A stretch of 64,000 nucleotides of DNA, from the NCBI RefSeq assembly GCF_000375525.1, contig NZ_AQXC01000009.1, positions 66,314 through 130,313 of the forward strand, written 5' to 3'. Shown piece by piece: positions 62,363 through 64,000 of this stretch. Source of the DNA: Corynebacterium propinquum DSM 44285 (GTDB taxonomy: Bacteria > Actinomycetota > Actinomycetes > Mycobacteriales > Mycobacteriaceae). Under the pieces are notes generated by a model. That model saw nothing but the letters and a program-made list of their open reading frames with translations, did not search any database and was not told the origin of the DNA. Position 1 is the stretch's first letter, and every line of letters begins with the position of its first letter. Made by a program: the position numbers and the translations under genes.

Positions 62363-64000
62363 TTATGTTTCGTCCGGCTGGGCGTCGGCAAGATCTTCTA
62401 CCTCGACACCCTCCACGTCAGATTCTTGGTGGTCTGGCTGCTCATCGAGCGGCTTCGCCTTACCGGAAGTATCGGAATCATCGGAGCCGTCTGTGTCGTC
62501 GTCGGCGGCGTCCTTCTCCTTCGGCACCAGGCCCAACATATCCAGCAGGTCGGCCTGAACTTCGCGGCGGCGCAGCTTACCAATCTGGTCAGTAGCCAGC
62601 TCCTCGAAGTGGTAGAAGGTGCGCGGAACCTTGTATGCAGTCAGGCGCTCGCGGCAGTAGTCCTTTAGTCCATCCGGGTCCAGGGCGGCGCCTGCCCGCA
62701 GAACCACACAGGCTACGACGTCTTCGGAGCCGTCCTTACGCGGACGCCCCACGACGGCGCACTCTTCCACATCAGGGTGCTGGCCCAGGCAGTCTTCGAC
62801 CTCGCCAGGGTAGACGTTGAAACCACCGGTGATGATCATTTCCTTAATGCGGGAAACAATGCGCACGAAGCCATCTTCTTCCATCACAGCCATGTCGCCG
62901 GTGCGGAACCAACCATCATGGAAGGCGTTTTCCGTGGCTTCCTCATTGTGCAGATAGCCTTTGAAAACCTGCGGGCCGCGGCCGAGCAGCTCGCCTTCCT
63001 CGCCATCCGGCATGGTCTCTTCCAAATTATCCGGGTTGGCGATGCGTACCTCAGTATCCGGGAAAGGGATACCGATATAGCCCGGACGCCGGTTTTCCGA
63101 GTGCGGGTTACAACACAGCACCGGCGAGGTCTCGGTCAAGCCGTAGCCTTCCACCAGCAGGCCGCCGGTGCGCTGTTCCCACTTCTCGACGGTGTCTTCC
63201 GGCAAGGGGGCGGCACCGGAAATGGAGTTGGTGATGCCCTTGAGATCAATGTTCTGCTTCTCGGCTGCCTCCATAACCTTGGAGTACAGCGTCGGCACGC
63301 CAGGCATCCAGGAAGGTTTGCGGTTTTTGATGACGTCCATCAGCAACGGGATTTCTGGCTTCGGTACCAGCACCATCTCGCCACCCAGCGAGACCGCCAG
63401 GCCGGCGATCAGCGTTAGACCGTAAACATGGAACATTGGCAGAGCGCCCAGCACGCGCTCGTCCGGGTTGCGGCCCAAGGTAGGGAAGAACGCCAAGATC
63501 TGGGCGATATTCGCGGAAATATTACCCTGGGTGAGCTCTGCACCCTTCGGTGCTCCGGTAGTGCCCGAGGTGTAGAGGATCAGCGCTGTGGTTTCACTAG
63601 TGACACAATCAGGGGTACGGATTTCCCGCCCGTCGCCACCGAAAGCCTCACTGGCCAGGGACTCAAAAGAGATGGTGTTTGGGGCAAACTGGGACAGCTG
63701 CTTGCGTTTTTCGCGGATCGACGGCAGCGGCAGGTAACGCAGGGCCAGCTGCTTGGTGCGCGGCATCGCGTTGATCATGTTGACCGAAATGATGGTCTCC
63801 AGCGGAGTCTTGCTGCGCACCTGCTCCAACATGGGGGCGGCCTTGTCCCAGCAAATCGCGATGCGGGCGCCGTGATCCTGGAACAGGCCTTCCAACTCGT
63901 GGGCCGTATAGAGCGGGTTGTGCTCGACGACAGTCGCACCAATTTTCTGGATGGCATAAAAAGCAATAACGTGCTGCGGGCAGTTCGGCAACAGCACCGC
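62363..64000 (-). CDS. Long-chain acyl-CoA synthetase (partial, N-terminus off window)
   Basis: An AMP-forming ligase whose gene enters from the right edge. The visible 546 residues contain LILYTSGTTGAPKGAEL, EGYGLTETSP, WFRTGDMAVMEEDG, IKEMIITGGFNVYPGEVE and the C-terminal KVPRTFYHFEELATDQIGKLRRR. The catalytic lysine region is therefore complete, while about the first 50-80 residues are missing. The last 55 residues form an acidic tail (many D, E, S, T, starting near KDAADDDTDGSDD) that most FadD proteins lack. It is a FadD-type fatty acid activator, and the specific substrate is unknown. A bidirectional terminator follows. Confidence 0.9.
   Translation of the reverse strand, partial: AVLLPNCPQHVIAFYAIQKIGATVVEHNPLYTAHELEGLFQDHGARIAICWDKAAPMLEQVRSKTPLETIISVNMINAMPRTKQLALRYLPLPSIREKRKQLSQFAPNTISFESLASEAFGGDGREIRTPDCVTSETTALILYTSGTTGAPKGAELTQGNISANIAQILAFFPTLGRNPDERVLGALPMFHVYGLTLIAGLAVSLGGEMVLVPKPEIPLLMDVIKNRKPSWMPGVPTLYSKVMEAAEKQNIDLKGITNSISGAAPLPEDTVEKWEQRTGGLLVEGYGLTETSPVLCCNPHSENRRPGYIGIPFPDTEVRIANPDNLEETMPDGEEGELLGRGPQVFKGYLHNEEATENAFHDGWFRTGDMAVMEEDGFVRIVSRIKEMIITGGFNVYPGEVEDCLGQHPDVEECAVVGRPRKDGSEDVVACVVLRAGAALDPDGLKDYCRERLTAYKVPRTFYHFEELATDQIGKLRRREVQADLLDMLGLVPKEKDAADDDTDGSDDSDTSGKAKPLDEQPDHQESDVEGVEVEDLADAQPDET

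Overview
The window looks like a chromosomal segment of a Corynebacterium. The indicators are a single-chain type I fatty acid synthase of 3087 residues, two secreted corynomycolyltransferases, a mycothiol-type formaldehyde dehydrogenase, a three-gene sdhCAB operon, a fused rmlC-rmlD gene, and a gene order (holB, tRNA-Thr, fadH, rml, lpd, sdhCAB, DUF445, murB) that I recall from corynebacterial chromosomes. I cannot name the species. I see no CRISPR array, insertion sequence or rRNA.

Layout. 1-1.75 kb: the 5' end of a membrane protein (probably adenylate cyclase), divergent holB, and tRNA-Thr(CGT). 1.9-16.3 kb: an accessory island. It holds a broken fic gene, an HTH/methylase-like protein without catalytic motifs, a complete type I restriction-modification operon (hsdM, hsdS, hsdR) with two small downstream genes, and two AlbA_2/ATPase regulator-like genes that share a palindromic operator. 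It ends in a 14-bp tandem repeat array. 16.3-20 kb: an acyl-CoA ligase and a formaldehyde-detoxification pair (fadH plus a metallo-hydrolase). 20-25.3 kb: a minus-strand run rmlB-rmlCD-rmlA-dsbA-like-ccdA-like, covering dTDP-rhamnose supply and extracytoplasmic thiol chemistry. 25.5-27.1 kb: a mycolyltransferase gene and a possible 35-residue porin-like peptide. 27.3-32.7 kb: lpd and sdhCAB, central metabolism and respiration. 32.8-42.6 kb: small membrane/envelope genes, a DeoC-like protein, murB, a lipoprotein, a second mycolyltransferase and a polysaccharide deacetylase. 42.8-52 kb: fas. 52.2-62.3 kb: an iron-acquisition locus. 62.4-64 kb: a second acyl-CoA ligase, cut by the window edge.

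The most notable system is the iron locus. Gene by gene it matches the desferrioxamine pathway: DesA/DfoJ-type decarboxylase, DesB/DfoA-type N-hydroxylase, and one protein joining a DesC-type acyltransferase to a DesD-type NIS synthetase (the DfoC arrangement). These are followed by two FecCD permeases and an ATPase, with a divergent siderophore-binding lipoprotein. DtxR-like half-palindromes lie at three of its promoters. The envelope genes fit together: FAS-I makes the acyl chains, acyl-CoA ligases may activate fatty acids, mycolyltransferases attach corynomycolates, and rml genes provide the rhamnose of the arabinogalactan linker.
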